Below are positions 51,709 to 60,731 of a stretch of DNA of 64,000 nt, one piece after another. The DNA lies in NCBI RefSeq assembly GCF_014204515.1, contig NZ_JACHLI010000028.1:40209-104208 (forward strand), written 5' to 3'. Position 1 is the first letter of the stretch; each line of letters starts with the position of its first letter. The notes beneath the pieces were generated by a model, which had not been told where the DNA came from, made no database searches, and saw only the letters and a list, made by a program, of their open reading frames with translations. This stretch comes from Pseudomonas nitroreducens. GTDB taxonomy: Bacteria > Pseudomonadota > Gammaproteobacteria > Pseudomonadales > Pseudomonadaceae. The translations under genes were made by a program, and so were the position numbers.

Positions 51709-52344
51709 TTATGCCGCTACCTGCAGGCCGTACTCGGCGCAGGCGTCCTGCAGCCACAGCCAGATGTAGTCGGAGAAGCTGCGGCGCACCACCAGCTCCC
51801 AGGTGTGCTCGCCGGTGTGGCGGATCACCAGCTGGGACTTGGCGAAGTTGGTACCCACCGCCTTGCCCACCGGGAAGTTGCTCGGGTGCACGTCGTAGCC
51901 GGTGGACTTCATCAGCACTTCGCGGACCTTGGCGCCTTCGAGCTCCAGCAGGGTCTGGCCGCCGCTGACGTTGATCACCGAGTAGTGCAGGTCCTCGCCG
52001 AGGGCTTCGCGCAGGCGCTGCTCGACGGCGAATTCCTCGCCGCCGGGGACGATCAGCAGCCACTCGTCCGGGCCGAGCCACTGCAGCGAGGTCTCGCCCT
52101 TGGCCACCAGGCCCAGGGCCACCGGCAGCTCCAGGCCCAGGGCCTTGTGCACGCCGCCGGCGAAGGCCGGGTCGTGGGCGTCGCCACGCAGGGTCAGGTG
52201 GCCGAGGAATTTCTTCTCGCGCAGGGTCACGCCGGCGTTGGCCACCTTGCGCGCGGCGAGCTTGTCCAGCTCGGCGTGGTGCAGGGGCGACTCGGCCTGG
52301 ATGCCGTCGGCGGGGCGTTGCTGGTAGAGATTGGCTTTGCTCAT
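51709..52344 (-). CDS. soxG: sarcosine oxidase gamma subunit
   Basis: A 211-residue subunit of the heterotetrameric sarcosine oxidase. ESPLHHAELDKLA near the start, WLGPDEWLLIVPGGEE in the middle and RSFSDYIWLWLQDACAEYG near the end are family-typical. With the alpha subunit it forms the folate-binding part that accepts the methyl carbon. It lies 211 bp downstream of soxA, separated by a family E repeat, an unusually wide spacing for subunits of one enzyme. Confidence 0.92.
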   Translation of the reverse strand: MSKANLYQQRPADGIQAESPLHHAELDKLAARKVANAGVTLREKKFLGHLTLRGDAHDPAFAGGVHKALGLELPVALGLVAKGETSLQWLGPDEWLLIVPGGEEFAVEQRLREALGEDLHYSVINVSGGQTLLELEGAKVREVLMKSTGYDVHPSNFPVGKAVGTNFAKSQLVIRHTGEHTWELVVRRSFSDYIWLWLQDACAEYGLQVAA

Positions 52345-52387
52345 GTTCTGTTCACCTTGGCGCGCGGTGCGCCCTGGAAGTCAGTCT

Positions 52388-52504
52388 GCCCTCTCCCGAA
52401 CCCTGGCTACGCGCCCCGCTCCGAAGGGAGAGGGGATGTCCGTGTGTGCTGGCACACGGTGCCATCCGGGAGCTTCGGTCACACCCCCTCCCCAGGGAGA
52501 GGGC
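52388..52504. repeat. family E repeat between soxA and soxG
   Basis: CCCTCTCCCGAACCCTGGCT then ACGCGCCCCGCTCCGAAGGG and AGAGGGG on the left, and CACCCCCTCCCCAGGGAGAG then GGC on the right. Confidence 0.78.
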
Positions 52505-52555
52505 AAAGCGGCTTTGGCCTGCAGCTTGTCGCCTGCCGCCTGTAGCCGCTTTCAA

Positions 52556-55500
52556 TCAATCCACGTTCTGCCGTTCACCTTTCGGGTCGTAGAACACCGA
52601 GCTGCAGATTTCCGCCTCGATCACCCGGCCGTCCGGCAGCGGGGCGTAGACCTTCTCGCCCAGGCGCTTGATGCCGCCCTTCACCACCGCCAGGGCGAAG
52701 CTGTAGCCCAGGCTGCTGCTCATGTAGCTGGAGGTGACGTGGCCGACCATGGTCGCCGGGACGCTGTGCTGCGGGGTGAACAGCAGTTGCGCGCCTTCGG
52801 GCAGCAGGTCCATCGGGTTGGTGGGTTTCAGGCCCACCAGCTGCTTGCGGTCTTCGCGCTGGCAGTCGGCGCGGTTCATGCCGCGCCAGCCGATCCAGGA
52901 GAAAGGTTTGGTGCGGCCCACCGCCCAACCCATGTTCAGGTCGTCCGGGGTGACCGAGGCGTCGGTGTCCTGGCCGACGATGATGAAGCCCTTCTCGGCG
53001 CGCAGGACGTGCATGGTCTCGGTGCCGTAAGGGGTCAGGTTGTACTTGGCGCCAGCGGCGACGATGGCTTCCAGCACACCCTTGGCGTAGTTGGCCTGGA
53101 TGTTCACCTCGTAGCTCAGCTCGCCGGTGAAGGAGATGCGGAACACCCGCGCCGGTACGCCGGCGACCTTGCCTTCCTTCCACGTCATGAAGGGGAAGGC
53201 GTCCTTGTCCAGGTCGATGTCGGTGACTTCGGCCAGCAGCTTGCGGCTGTTGGGGCCGGACAGGGTGAGGGTGGCCCAGTGGTCGGTGACCGAGGTGAAG
53301 TACACCTTCAGCTCCGGCCATTCGGTCTGGTGGTATAGCTCCAGCCACTCCAGCACGCGGGCGGCGCCGCCGGTGGTGGTGGTCATGACGAAGTGGTTGT
53401 CCGCCAGACAGGCGGTCACACCATCGTCGAAGACCATGCCGTCTTCCTTGCACATCAGGCCGTAGCGGGCCTTGCCCACGTCCAGCTTGGTCCAGGCGTT
53501 GGTGTAGACGCGGTTGAGGAACTCGCGGGCGTCCGGGCCCTGGATGTCGATCTTGCCCAGGGTCGAGGCGTCCAGCAGGCCGACCGACTCACGCACGGCG
53601 CGGCATTCGCGGGCCACGGCGGCGTGCATGTCTTCGCCGCGCTTAGGGAAGTACCACGGGCGCTTCCACTGGCCGACGTCCTCGAACTCGGCGCCGTTCT
53701 TCACGTGCCAGGCGTGCAGGGCGGTGAAGCGTACGGGCTCGAACAGGTGGCCACAGTGACGGCCGGCGACGGCGCCGAAGGTCACTGGGGTGTAGTTGGG
53801 GCGGAACATCGTAGTGCCGGTGTCGGCGATGCTCTTGCCCTGGGCGCGGGCGGCGATGGCCAGGCCGTTGATGTTGCCCAGCTTGCCCTGGTCGGTGCCG
53901 AAGCCCAGCGCGGTGTAGCGCTTGACGTGCTCGATGGACTCGAAGCCCTCGCGGCAGGCCAGTTCGATGGCCGCGGCGGTGACGTCGTTCTGGGTGTCGA
54001 CAAACTGCTTGGGTGCGCGAGCGGTGGACTTCTCGTGGGGCACCTGGAACAGCGCGAGGGTAGCGTCCTCGGCGCGCTCGGCGACCACCGGCAGCTCGCC
54101 TTCGACGGCCTTGAAGCCGCCGTCGACCGCCGCCTGGCTGCCCGTCTGGTAGCCGTCGGCCAGGGCATCGGCGAGGCGGAATACACCGTTCACCGCGCCG
54201 GCGCAGCTGCGCTTCTGGAACGCCAGGCCGGGAACGAAGGCGAGGATGTCCTCGCGCCATTCCGGCTTGCCGCCCAGGTGCGACGCCAGGTGCACCACCG
54301 GGCTGTAGCCGCCGGAGCTGGCGACCAGGTCGCAGTCCAGCCACTCACCGGGCGCATTGACCTTGTGGCGGAAGGTGTCGATGGAGGCGACCTTCGCACC
54401 GGTCACGCGTTTGCTGCCACGTGCCTCGATCACTGCGCTGCCGGTGATGACGCGCATACCGCGCTTGCGCGCTTCCTCGACCCACTCGCCGCGCGGATTG
54501 GGGCGGGCGTCGGCGATGGCGACCACCTGCAGACCGGCTTCCTGCCAGTCCAGGGCGACGCGGTAGGCGTAGTCATTGTTGGTGGACAGCACCAGTTTCT
54601 TGCCCGGTGCCACGCCGTAGCGGCGCACGTAGGTGGAAACGGCGCCGGCGAGCATGTTGCCCGGCACATCGTTGTTCGCGTAGACCAGCGGACGCTCGTG
54701 GGCGCCGGCGGCCAGGACCACGCGGTTGGCGCGTACACGGTGCACGCGCATGCGTACCTGACCCAGCGGGGCGGTCTCGCCAATATGGTCGGTGCGGCGC
54801 TCGTGGATGGTGAGGAAGTTGTGGTCGTGGTAGCCGTTGACCGTGGCGCGTGGCAGCAGGATCACGTCCGGGTTGCCTTGCAGCTCGGCGATGGCCTTGG
54901 CCACCCACTCCTCGGCCGGCTTGCCGTCGAGGGTCTCGCGGCTGTCGAGCAGGCTGCCGCCGAACTCTTCCTGTTCATCGGCGAGGATCACCCGCGCACC
55001 GCTGCGCGAGGCGGCCAGTGCGGCGGCAAGGCCCGCGGGGCCGGCGCCGACGATCAGCACGTCGGCGTGGTGGTTCATCCAGTCGTAGCTGTCCGGGTCC
55101 ACTTCGGTGGGCGCGCGGCCCAGGCCGGCGGCCTTGCGGATGTACTTCTCGTAGGTCAGCCACATGGACTGCGGGTACATGAAGGTCTTGTAGTAGAAGC
55201 CGGGCGGCATCAGCTTGCCGCCGACCTTGCCGAAGATCCCCATGAGGTCGTTCTGCACGTTTGGCCAGCCGTTGGTGGCGGTCGCCACCAGGCCGTTGTA
55301 CAGCGCCTGCTGGGTGGCGCGCACGTTGGGCACCTGGGTGGATTCGCGCGAGCCGATCTGCAGGATGGCGTTGGGCTCTTCGGCGCCGGCGGCGACGATG
55401 CCGCGCGGGCGCGAGTACTTGAAGCTGCGGCCGAGGATGTCGACGCCGTTGGCCAGCAGGGCGGCGGCCAGGGTGTCACCGGCGAAGCCCTGGTAGCTCT

Positions 55501-55576
55501 GGCCGTTGAAGCTGAAGGTGAGCGGCTTGTTGCGGTCGATGCGACCGCCACGGGACAGGCGATTGATCTGGCTCAT
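52556..55576 (-). CDS. soxA: sarcosine oxidase alpha subunit
   Basis: A 1006-residue subunit. The N-terminal 2Fe-2S-like domain (NGQSYQGFAGDTLAAALLAN), then a dinucleotide-binding domain (VLIVGAGPAGLAAALAASRSG, cited in part as VGAGPAGLAAAL) for NAD+, and a C-terminal aminomethyltransferase-like THF-binding domain (from about 610; GLLDASTLGKIDIQGPDARE, FRISFTGELSYEVN). The enzyme oxidises sarcosine to glycine, forming 5,10-methylene-THF and H2O2. Its ATG at 55576 directly abuts the soxD stop, so the two are tightly coupled. Confidence 0.96.
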   Translation of the reverse strand: MSQINRLSRGGRIDRNKPLTFSFNGQSYQGFAGDTLAAALLANGVDILGRSFKYSRPRGIVAAGAEEPNAILQIGSRESTQVPNVRATQQALYNGLVATATNGWPNVQNDLMGIFGKVGGKLMPPGFYYKTFMYPQSMWLTYEKYIRKAAGLGRAPTEVDPDSYDWMNHHADVLIVGAGPAGLAAALAASRSGARVILADEQEEFGGSLLDSRETLDGKPAEEWVAKAIAELQGNPDVILLPRATVNGYHDHNFLTIHERRTDHIGETAPLGQVRMRVHRVRANRVVLAAGAHERPLVYANNDVPGNMLAGAVSTYVRRYGVAPGKKLVLSTNNDYAYRVALDWQEAGLQVVAIADARPNPRGEWVEEARKRGMRVITGSAVIEARGSKRVTGAKVASIDTFRHKVNAPGEWLDCDLVASSGGYSPVVHLASHLGGKPEWREDILAFVPGLAFQKRSCAGAVNGVFRLADALADGYQTGSQAAVDGGFKAVEGELPVVAERAEDATLALFQVPHEKSTARAPKQFVDTQNDVTAAAIELACREGFESIEHVKRYTALGFGTDQGKLGNINGLAIAARAQGKSIADTGTTMFRPNYTPVTFGAVAGRHCGHLFEPVRFTALHAWHVKNGAEFEDVGQWKRPWYFPKRGEDMHAAVARECRAVRESVGLLDASTLGKIDIQGPDAREFLNRVYTNAWTKLDVGKARYGLMCKEDGMVFDDGVTACLADNHFVMTTTTGGAARVLEWLELYHQTEWPELKVYFTSVTDHWATLTLSGPNSRKLLAEVTDIDLDKDAFPFMTWKEGKVAGVPARVFRISFTGELSYEVNIQANYAKGVLEAIVAAGAKYNLTPYGTETMHVLRAEKGFIIVGQDTDASVTPDDLNMGWAVGRTKPFSWIGWRGMNRADCQREDRKQLVGLKPTNPMDLLPEGAQLLFTPQHSVPATMVGHVTSSYMSSSLGYSFALAVVKGGIKRLGEKVYAPLPDGRVIEAEICSSVFYDPKGERQNVD

Positions 55577-55906
55577 TTAGGCCTTCTCCACGGCGGGCTG
55601 GACGGCGGACTTCTTCTCGGCATCAGTGGCGGTCACGCTGGGTTTCTCGCCGATCTTGTAGGTTTCGAGAATCTCGTAGGTCACCGTGTGGCGGGTGACG
55701 TTGAAATACTGGCGACAGCCGGCGGCGTGCACCCACAGCTCGTGGTGGATGCCGCGCGGGTTGTCGCGGAAGAACATGTATTCCCCCCACTCGGCGTCGG
55801 TGCAGGCAGCCGGATCGAGCGGGCGCGGGATGTGCGCCTGGCCCTTGGCGTGGAATTCCTCTTCGGAACGCAGCTCGCCGCAATGGGGGCAGAAGATATT
55901 CAGCAT
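55577..55906 (-). CDS. soxD: sarcosine oxidase delta subunit
   Basis: A 109-residue subunit. The zinc site is formed by FCPHCGELRSEEEFH (C6, C9 and a His) and HAAGCRQYFN. The small subunit stabilises the tetramer. Its stop codon is directly followed by the soxA start, while a 197-bp spacer with a family E repeat separates it from soxB upstream. Confidence 0.94.
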   Translation of the reverse strand: MLNIFCPHCGELRSEEEFHAKGQAHIPRPLDPAACTDAEWGEYMFFRDNPRGIHHELWVHAAGCRQYFNVTRHTVTYEILETYKIGEKPSVTATDAEKKSAVQPAVEKA

Positions 55907-55945
55907 GGTTGGAGCCTCCGGAAACTGATCTTGCCGGCTGACCGG

Positions 55946-56076
55946 CCCCCTCTCCCTTCAGGGAGAGGGTTGGGGAGAGGGTCGCTCTCCCGTTGTTTCG
56001 TTTCGGTCGAGGGCTGGCTCGCGCCTGGAACACCCTCTCCCGCCCTTCGGGCACCCTCTCCCTGAAGGGAGAAGGT
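55946..56076. repeat. family E repeat between soxB and soxD
   Basis: CCCCCTCTCCCTTCAGGGAG then AGGGTTGGGGAGAGGG on the left, and CACCCTCTCCCGCCCTTCGG then GCACCCTCTCCCTGAAGGGA on the right. Confidence 0.8.
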
Positions 56077-56103
56077 CATCAGATTTCGCCCTTCGGGCGG
56101 TTT

Positions 56104-57354
56104 TCAGTGCGCGACGGCCGCAGCGCCGTGTTCGTCGATCAGCGCGCCGGTGTGGAAGCGCTCGATGGAGAAGGGCACGGCCAGCGGGTGCGGCTCGCCC
56201 TTGGCGAGGGTGGCGGCGAAGACGTTGCCCGAGCCGGGGGTGGCCTTGAAGCCGCCGGTGCCCCAGCCGCAGTTGAAGAACAGATTCTTCACCGGGGTCT
56301 TGCCGATGATCGGGCAGGCGTCCGGGGTGGTGTCGACGATGCCGCCCCACTGGCGGTTCATGCGTACCCGCGAGAGCACCGGGAACATCTCGACGATGGC
56401 CTGCAGGGTGTGCTCGATCACCGGGTAGGAGCCGCGCTGGCCGTAGCCGTTGTAGCCGTCGATGCCGGCGCCGATGACCAGGTCGCCCTTGTCCGACTGG
56501 CTGATATAGCCGTGCACGGCGTTGGACATGATCACGCTGTCGATGATGGGTTTCAGCGGTTCGGAAACCAGCGCCTGCAGCGGGTGCGATTCGATCGGCA
56601 GGCGGAAGCCGGCAAGCTTGGCCATGTGCCCGGAGTTGCCGGCGGTGACCACGCCGACGCGCTTGGCGCCGATGAAGCCGCGGTTGGTCTCGACGCCAAT
56701 CACCACGCCGTCCTGCTTGCGGAAGCCGATCACTTCGGTCTGCTGGATCAGGTCCACGCCCAGGGCGTCGGCGGCGCGGGCGAAGCCCCAGGCCACGGCA
56801 TCGTGACGGGCCACGCCGCCACGGCGCTGCACGGTGGAGCCCATGACCGGGTAGCGGGCGCTCTTGGTGCAATTGAGGTAGGGAATCTCTTCGGCCACCT
56901 GCTGGGCGTTGAGCAGTTCGCCGTCCACGCCGTTGAGGCGGTTGGCGCTGACGCGGCGTTCGCCGTCGCGCATGTCCTGCAGGGTGTGGCAGAGGTTATA
57001 GACGCCACGCTGGGAGAACATGACGTTGTAGTTCAAGTCCTGGGACAGGCCTTCCCACAGCTTCATGGCGTGTTCGTAGAGCAGCGCCGACTCATCCCAC
57101 AGGTAGTTGGAACGCACGATGGTGGTGTTGCGCGCGGTGTTGCCGCCGCCCAGCCAGCCCTTCTCGACCACCGCGACATTGGTGATGCCGTGCTCCTTGG
57201 CCAGGTAGTAGGCCGTGGCCAGGCCGTGCCCGCCGCCGCCGACGATGACCACGTCATACACCGGCTTGGGCGTGGGCGTGCGCCACATGCGCTGCCAGTT
57301 CTCGTGGTGGCTCAGGGAGTGCTTGAGGAGGCCGAAGCCGGAGTAGCGTTGCAT
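56104..57354 (-). CDS. soxB: sarcosine oxidase beta subunit
   Basis: A 416-residue flavoprotein. DVVIVGGGGHGLATAYYLAK is the FAD-binding Rossmann motif, GNTARNTTIVRSNYLW follows, and FFNCGWGTGGFKATPGSG lies near the C-terminus. It carries the substrate-oxidising FAD and the covalently bound FMN of the tetrameric enzyme. ATG at 57354 has AGGAG 8 nt upstream. glyA lies 114 bp upstream across a family B REP pair. Confidence 0.96.
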   Translation of the reverse strand: MQRYSGFGLLKHSLSHHENWQRMWRTPTPKPVYDVVIVGGGGHGLATAYYLAKEHGITNVAVVEKGWLGGGNTARNTTIVRSNYLWDESALLYEHAMKLWEGLSQDLNYNVMFSQRGVYNLCHTLQDMRDGERRVSANRLNGVDGELLNAQQVAEEIPYLNCTKSARYPVMGSTVQRRGGVARHDAVAWGFARAADALGVDLIQQTEVIGFRKQDGVVIGVETNRGFIGAKRVGVVTAGNSGHMAKLAGFRLPIESHPLQALVSEPLKPIIDSVIMSNAVHGYISQSDKGDLVIGAGIDGYNGYGQRGSYPVIEHTLQAIVEMFPVLSRVRMNRQWGGIVDTTPDACPIIGKTPVKNLFFNCGWGTGGFKATPGSGNVFAATLAKGEPHPLAVPFSIERFHTGALIDEHGAAAVAH

Positions 57355-57394
57355 GGGGTGCTCCTGATTGTTCTTGTCGCCGTGGCTGCTCTTT

Positions 57395-57452
57395 GTAGGA
57401 GCGAGCTTGCTCGCGAATGAGTTGTCGGGATCGCGAGCAAGCTCGCTCCTAC
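57395..57452. repeat. family B REP inverted pair between glyA and soxB
   Basis: GTAGGAGCGAGCTTGCTCGC and TCGCGAGCAAGCTCGCTCCT then AC around a short 14-nt loop. It lies inside the presumed glyA-sox transcript. Confidence 0.88.
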
Positions 57453-57468
57453 ATACGGCTGAAACTTC

Positions 57469-58722
57469 TCAACGGTAGACCGGGAAATCCGCACACAGGC
57501 CGGCGACCTGGGTGGCCACCTTGGCCTCGACGTCGGCATCGCCCAGGTGATCCAGCACGTCGCTGATCCAGCCGGCCAGCTCGCGGCACTGTTCTTCCTT
57601 CAGGCCACGGGTCGTGACGGCCGGGGTGCCGATGCGGATGCCGGAGGTGACGAACGGGCTCTGCGGGTCGTTCGGCACGGCATTCTTGTTCACCGTGATG
57701 CCGACGCGGCCGAGGGCGGCGTCGGCTTCCTTGCCGGTCAGGCCCTGCTTCACCAGGCTGATCAGCATCAGGTGGTTGTCGGTGCCGCCGGAGACCACGT
57801 CGTAGCCGCGTTCGATGAACACCTTGGCCATGGCCTGGGCGTTCCTGATCACCTGGGCCTGGTAGTCCTTGAAGCCGGGCTCCAGCGCTTCCTTGAAGCA
57901 CACTGCCTTGGCGGCGATCACGTGCATCAGCGGGCCGCCCTGGGCGCCGGGGAAGACGGCCGAGTTGAGCTTCTTCTCGATCTCTTCGTTGGATTTCGCC
58001 AGGATCAGGCCGCCGCGCGGGCCACGCAGGGTCTTGTGGGTGGTGGTGGTGACCACGTCGGCGTAGGGCAGCGGGTTGGGGTACAGGCCGGCGGCGACCA
58101 GGCCGGCAACGTGGGCCATGTCGACGAACAGCAGCGCCCCGACCTTGTCGGCGATGGCGCGGAAGCGCGGGAAGTCCAGCGTCTTGGAGTAGGCGGAGAA
58201 GCCGGCGACGATCATCTTCGGCTTGTGCTCCACGGCCAGGCGCTCGACCTCGTCGTAGTCGATCAGCCCGGTGTCGGTGTTCAGGCCGTACTGCACGGCG
58301 TTGTACAGCTTGCCCGAGGACGACACCTTGGCGCCGTGGGTCAGGTGGCCGCCGTGGGCCAGGCTCATGCCCAGGATGGTGTCACCGGCATTGATCAGCG
58401 CCAGGTAGACAGCGGAGTTGGCCGAGGAGCCCGAGTGCGGCTGGACGTTGGCGTAGTCGGCGCCGAACAGCTGCTTGGCGCGGTCGATGGCCAGCTGCTC
58501 GACTTTATCCACATGCTCGCAGCCACCGTAGTAACGCTTGCCCGGATACCCTTCGGCGTACTTGTTGGTCAGCCCGCTGCCCTGGGCCTGCATGACGCGC
58601 TTGCTGGTGTAGTTCTCCGAAGCGATCAGCTCGAGGTGGTCCTCCTGGCGCGCTTCCTCGGCATCCATTGCCGCGAGCAGTTCGTCGTCATAACCCTGGA
58701 TCTGGTCTTGCTTGCTGAACAT
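57469..58722 (-). CDS. glyA: serine hydroxymethyltransferase
   Basis: A 417-residue PLP enzyme interconverting serine and glycine with THF; next to sarcosine oxidase it would turn glycine plus methylene-THF into serine. HLELIASENYTS at the start, VQPHSGSSANSAVYLAL, and VVTTTTHKTLRGPRGG with PLP-binding Lys230. ATG at 58722 follows GGGAG at 7 nt; the frame runs far upstream without similarity. In P. aeruginosa the same gene is glyA1 (PA5415, from memory). It diverges from the PAAR gene. Confidence 0.96.
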   Translation of the reverse strand: MFSKQDQIQGYDDELLAAMDAEEARQEDHLELIASENYTSKRVMQAQGSGLTNKYAEGYPGKRYYGGCEHVDKVEQLAIDRAKQLFGADYANVQPHSGSSANSAVYLALINAGDTILGMSLAHGGHLTHGAKVSSSGKLYNAVQYGLNTDTGLIDYDEVERLAVEHKPKMIVAGFSAYSKTLDFPRFRAIADKVGALLFVDMAHVAGLVAAGLYPNPLPYADVVTTTTHKTLRGPRGGLILAKSNEEIEKKLNSAVFPGAQGGPLMHVIAAKAVCFKEALEPGFKDYQAQVIRNAQAMAKVFIERGYDVVSGGTDNHLMLISLVKQGLTGKEADAALGRVGITVNKNAVPNDPQSPFVTSGIRIGTPAVTTRGLKEEQCRELAGWISDVLDHLGDADVEAKVATQVAGLCADFPVYR

Positions 58723-58849
58723 CGCTGGTCTCCCTGCGGCGCGCTGGAGCGCCATGGCTGGTGCGGGCACGGACTGGCCCCCATGGCAGCGATGGTATGA
58801 CTGGCCCTGTCGGTCCAGATGCCTGCGCACGTCGCGGGTAGGTGCGTTT

Positions 58850-58886
58850 GCGACATGTAGGAATACGCCAGGCGCGACATATAGGA
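58850..58886 (-). promoter_or_regulatory. direct repeat in the glyA upstream region, possible AraC-family operator
   Basis: GCGACATGTAGGA at 58850-58862 and GCGACATATAGGA at 58874-58886 are direct repeats 24 nt apart, read on the minus strand as two TGTCGC half-sites. They lie 128-164 bp upstream of glyA. Sarcosine and betaine genes of P. aeruginosa answer to the AraC-family proteins GbdR and SouR, which bind repeated half-sites, so an operator is plausible. A further TGTCGC lies upstream of fdhA (50362-50367, minus strand). Confidence 0.45.
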
Positions 58887-58986
58887 CATGTCCGGAAATG
58901 CCCAAGGGGCCTGGATGCGCAGCCGGTCGGCTCGCAGAATGCGACACACCACGCCAGCCTGGCGCGTTGCCGAAAGGAGTTCGAGC

Positions 58987-59487
58987 ATGTCCAAGCCCGC
59001 CGCTCGCCTGAGCGATCAGAACGCCTGTCCCTTGCCCGGCCATGGCGTGAACCCCGCCGTCACCGGTTCTCCCAACGTCATCATCGATGGACTGGCTGCC
59101 TTGCGTGTGGGTGACAGCACGGCGTGCGGTGATGTGGTGACGGAGGGCATCGCCACTATTCTGGTCAATGGCCAGCCCATCGCCTTCCTGGGGAGCGCCA
59201 CCGCGCATGGAGGAGTGATTATCACGGGGTCGGGAGACGTGCTCGTCGGCACGCAGCACACGCCGGCGCCGTTCACCCCGCCGGCACCCCTGCCCAATAG
59301 CTTCCAGGACAAGTTTCAGCTGGTTTGCTCGCAAACCGGTGAGCCACTGCCCAACTACCCGTATGCGATACGCCGCGCCAACGGCGCCATGGAGAAAGGC
59401 ATATCGGATGATCAGGGTTTCACGCACATGGTCAGTTGCATGGGCGAGGCAGAGAAAGTCCAGATTCTGGTGGGAGGAGGAGCATGA
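58987..59487 (+). CDS. T6SS PAAR-domain spike-tip protein with transthyretin-like extension
   Basis: A 166-residue protein. Residues 1-90 form the PAAR cone (AARLSDQNACPLPGHG, SPNVIIDGLAALRVGDS and IITGSGDVLVGTQ). Residues 105-166 resemble the transthyretin-like (TTR) extension of PAAR proteins (KFQLVCSQTGEPLPNYPYAI). PAAR proteins cap the VgrG spike and recruit cargo. ATG at 58987 follows AGGAG at 7 nt. No vgrG or T6SS structural genes are in the window. Its stop overlaps the start of the hydrolase gene as ATGA, so PAAR and the hydrolase are made together, as expected for a tip and its effector. Confidence 0.88.
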   Translation: MSKPAARLSDQNACPLPGHGVNPAVTGSPNVIIDGLAALRVGDSTACGDVVTEGIATILVNGQPIAFLGSATAHGGVIITGSGDVLVGTQHTPAPFTPPAPLPNSFQDKFQLVCSQTGEPLPNYPYAIRRANGAMEKGISDDQGFTHMVSCMGEAEKVQILVGGGA

Positions 59488-60200
59488 GCGGAGGAGCCAA
59501 TGCCGTTCTGAAGGAGCCCAGGGTTGCTGATACCCGGACGCTGACACCAGCAGCGGATCAAACGGCGAAACAGGTTCCGGTGGTGGTGAAGAAGGCTGTG
59601 GTGTTCTTCATCGGCGGGGCGGCGGACAAGGAGTCGTATTACTCTCAGGGGCCGAACAATAACGTTCTAGACGCAAAACGGGCTCTGGATCTGCAACTGA
59701 ACCCGTATGGAGAGAGCTATTTCTCAGCGCATCTGGACTATAAGCAAGCGAAGGGAGATGCAGAAATCGAAGAGCATTTCCTCAGGGCAGTACCATCCAA
59801 GGCGATGCCGATTTACATCGTGGGGCATAGCCTCGGCGCTTGGAATGGCGCACATCTATCCAGGATTCTGACGGAGAAGGGCTACAGAGTTGCGATGTTG
59901 GTTACTTTGGATCCCGTAGGAGAAGGAGTTCTGGTTTGGTTGTTTTCCAACATTTACCGTGACGCTCCTGAGCCGAAGGCAGCGTTCTGGATCAATGTTG
60001 CTGCTCATCCCAAGTTGCCGAACGCGTCAGATACGGTGGCAGAGTTTGGTGAGCGATGGTACGTGATGAAGGGGCCAGACATAAGTGCATTCGTTGATAT
60101 CAATCACGCGGACGCCGGTCTCATGTTCGTCAGCCCCCTATACGGTGGTCGGTCCGCACTGGAGTACGTGCAAGACAGCATCATGGAGTACCTCAAGTGA
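59484..60200 (+). CDS. alpha/beta hydrolase, probable T6SS lipase-type effector
   Basis: A 238-residue protein without a signal peptide. IYIVGHSLGAWNG provides the nucleophile elbow with Ser116. Asp143 (LVTLDPVGEG) and His208 (VDINHADAG) complete a credible serine-hydrolase triad in the correct order. VVVKKAVVFFIGGAADKESY at the start looks like the first strand and oxyanion region. ATG overlaps the PAAR stop, and the downstream lipoprotein gene overlaps its own stop. It does not obviously match Tle1-Tle5 lengths, so it may be an unclassified T6SS lipase. The DNA is AT-richer than its neighbours. Confidence 0.78.
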   Translation: MSGGANAVLKEPRVADTRTLTPAADQTAKQVPVVVKKAVVFFIGGAADKESYYSQGPNNNVLDAKRALDLQLNPYGESYFSAHLDYKQAKGDAEIEEHFLRAVPSKAMPIYIVGHSLGAWNGAHLSRILTEKGYRVAMLVTLDPVGEGVLVWLFSNIYRDAPEPKAAFWINVAAHPKLPNASDTVAEFGERWYVMKGPDISAFVDINHADAGLMFVSPLYGGRSALEYVQDSIMEYLK

Positions 60201-60718
60201 AGAGGCAGCATCTGTTTCTAACGATAGTTTTGTCTCTCTGCCTCGTGGGGTGCGTGAAGGACACCAGCGACCCCTTGGTCGATTTGAGGTATTCGCACAT
60301 CGAGAAAGCGCCACAACCAGACTACTTCTACCTGTACTTTTCCTCCGACATCAGCCTGGACTCCATATTAAGCCGCTCTAAGGGTATCAGTAGGGCTTCC
60401 GAAGGACTGGAGTGTTCGCTGGAACAGCCGGCTGTGTTCGAAATGAATCATGTAATAGCTAGTTTTGGAGCAGGCCATTTGGATCGGGATGGATCCGTTG
60501 ACGGCCGCTTTATGTACAAGGCTAATTTTTTCTTTGGTGAGACCGCTGACGAGGGGGGGACTTACCGTTACTTGCGTCGAGAACGGTTAGTTGAGCTGCT
60601 GGGAGCAAGGTCCTCTATTCCATGCAAGGTCAAGATTTCTGCGTTAGGTTACAAAGCTTATTACTCAAAGAGTTTTAGCCTGCCAATGGCGGAAGTTTTG
60701 CCTTTGGTTCTGGAGTAA
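60197..60718 (+). CDS. lipoprotein, probable immunity protein for the T6SS hydrolase
   Basis: A 173-residue lipoprotein: MKRQHLFLTIVLSLCLVGC with acylated Cys19. No known catalytic motif follows; the mature part is mixed alpha/beta (DYFYLYFSSDISLDSILSR, FMYKANFFFGETADEGG). The GTG at 60197 overlaps the effector stop (GTGA) and follows GGAG at 8 nt. A periplasmic lipoprotein directly coupled to a T6SS hydrolase fits an immunity role against a periplasm- or membrane-targeting toxin. Base composition is clearly AT-richer than the surrounding genes, suggesting transfer. Confidence 0.7.
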   Translation: MKRQHLFLTIVLSLCLVGCVKDTSDPLVDLRYSHIEKAPQPDYFYLYFSSDISLDSILSRSKGISRASEGLECSLEQPAVFEMNHVIASFGAGHLDRDGSVDGRFMYKANFFFGETADEGGTYRYLRRERLVELLGARSSIPCKVKISALGYKAYYSKSFSLPMAEVLPLVLE

Positions 60719-60731
60719 CAAGAGTATCTAA

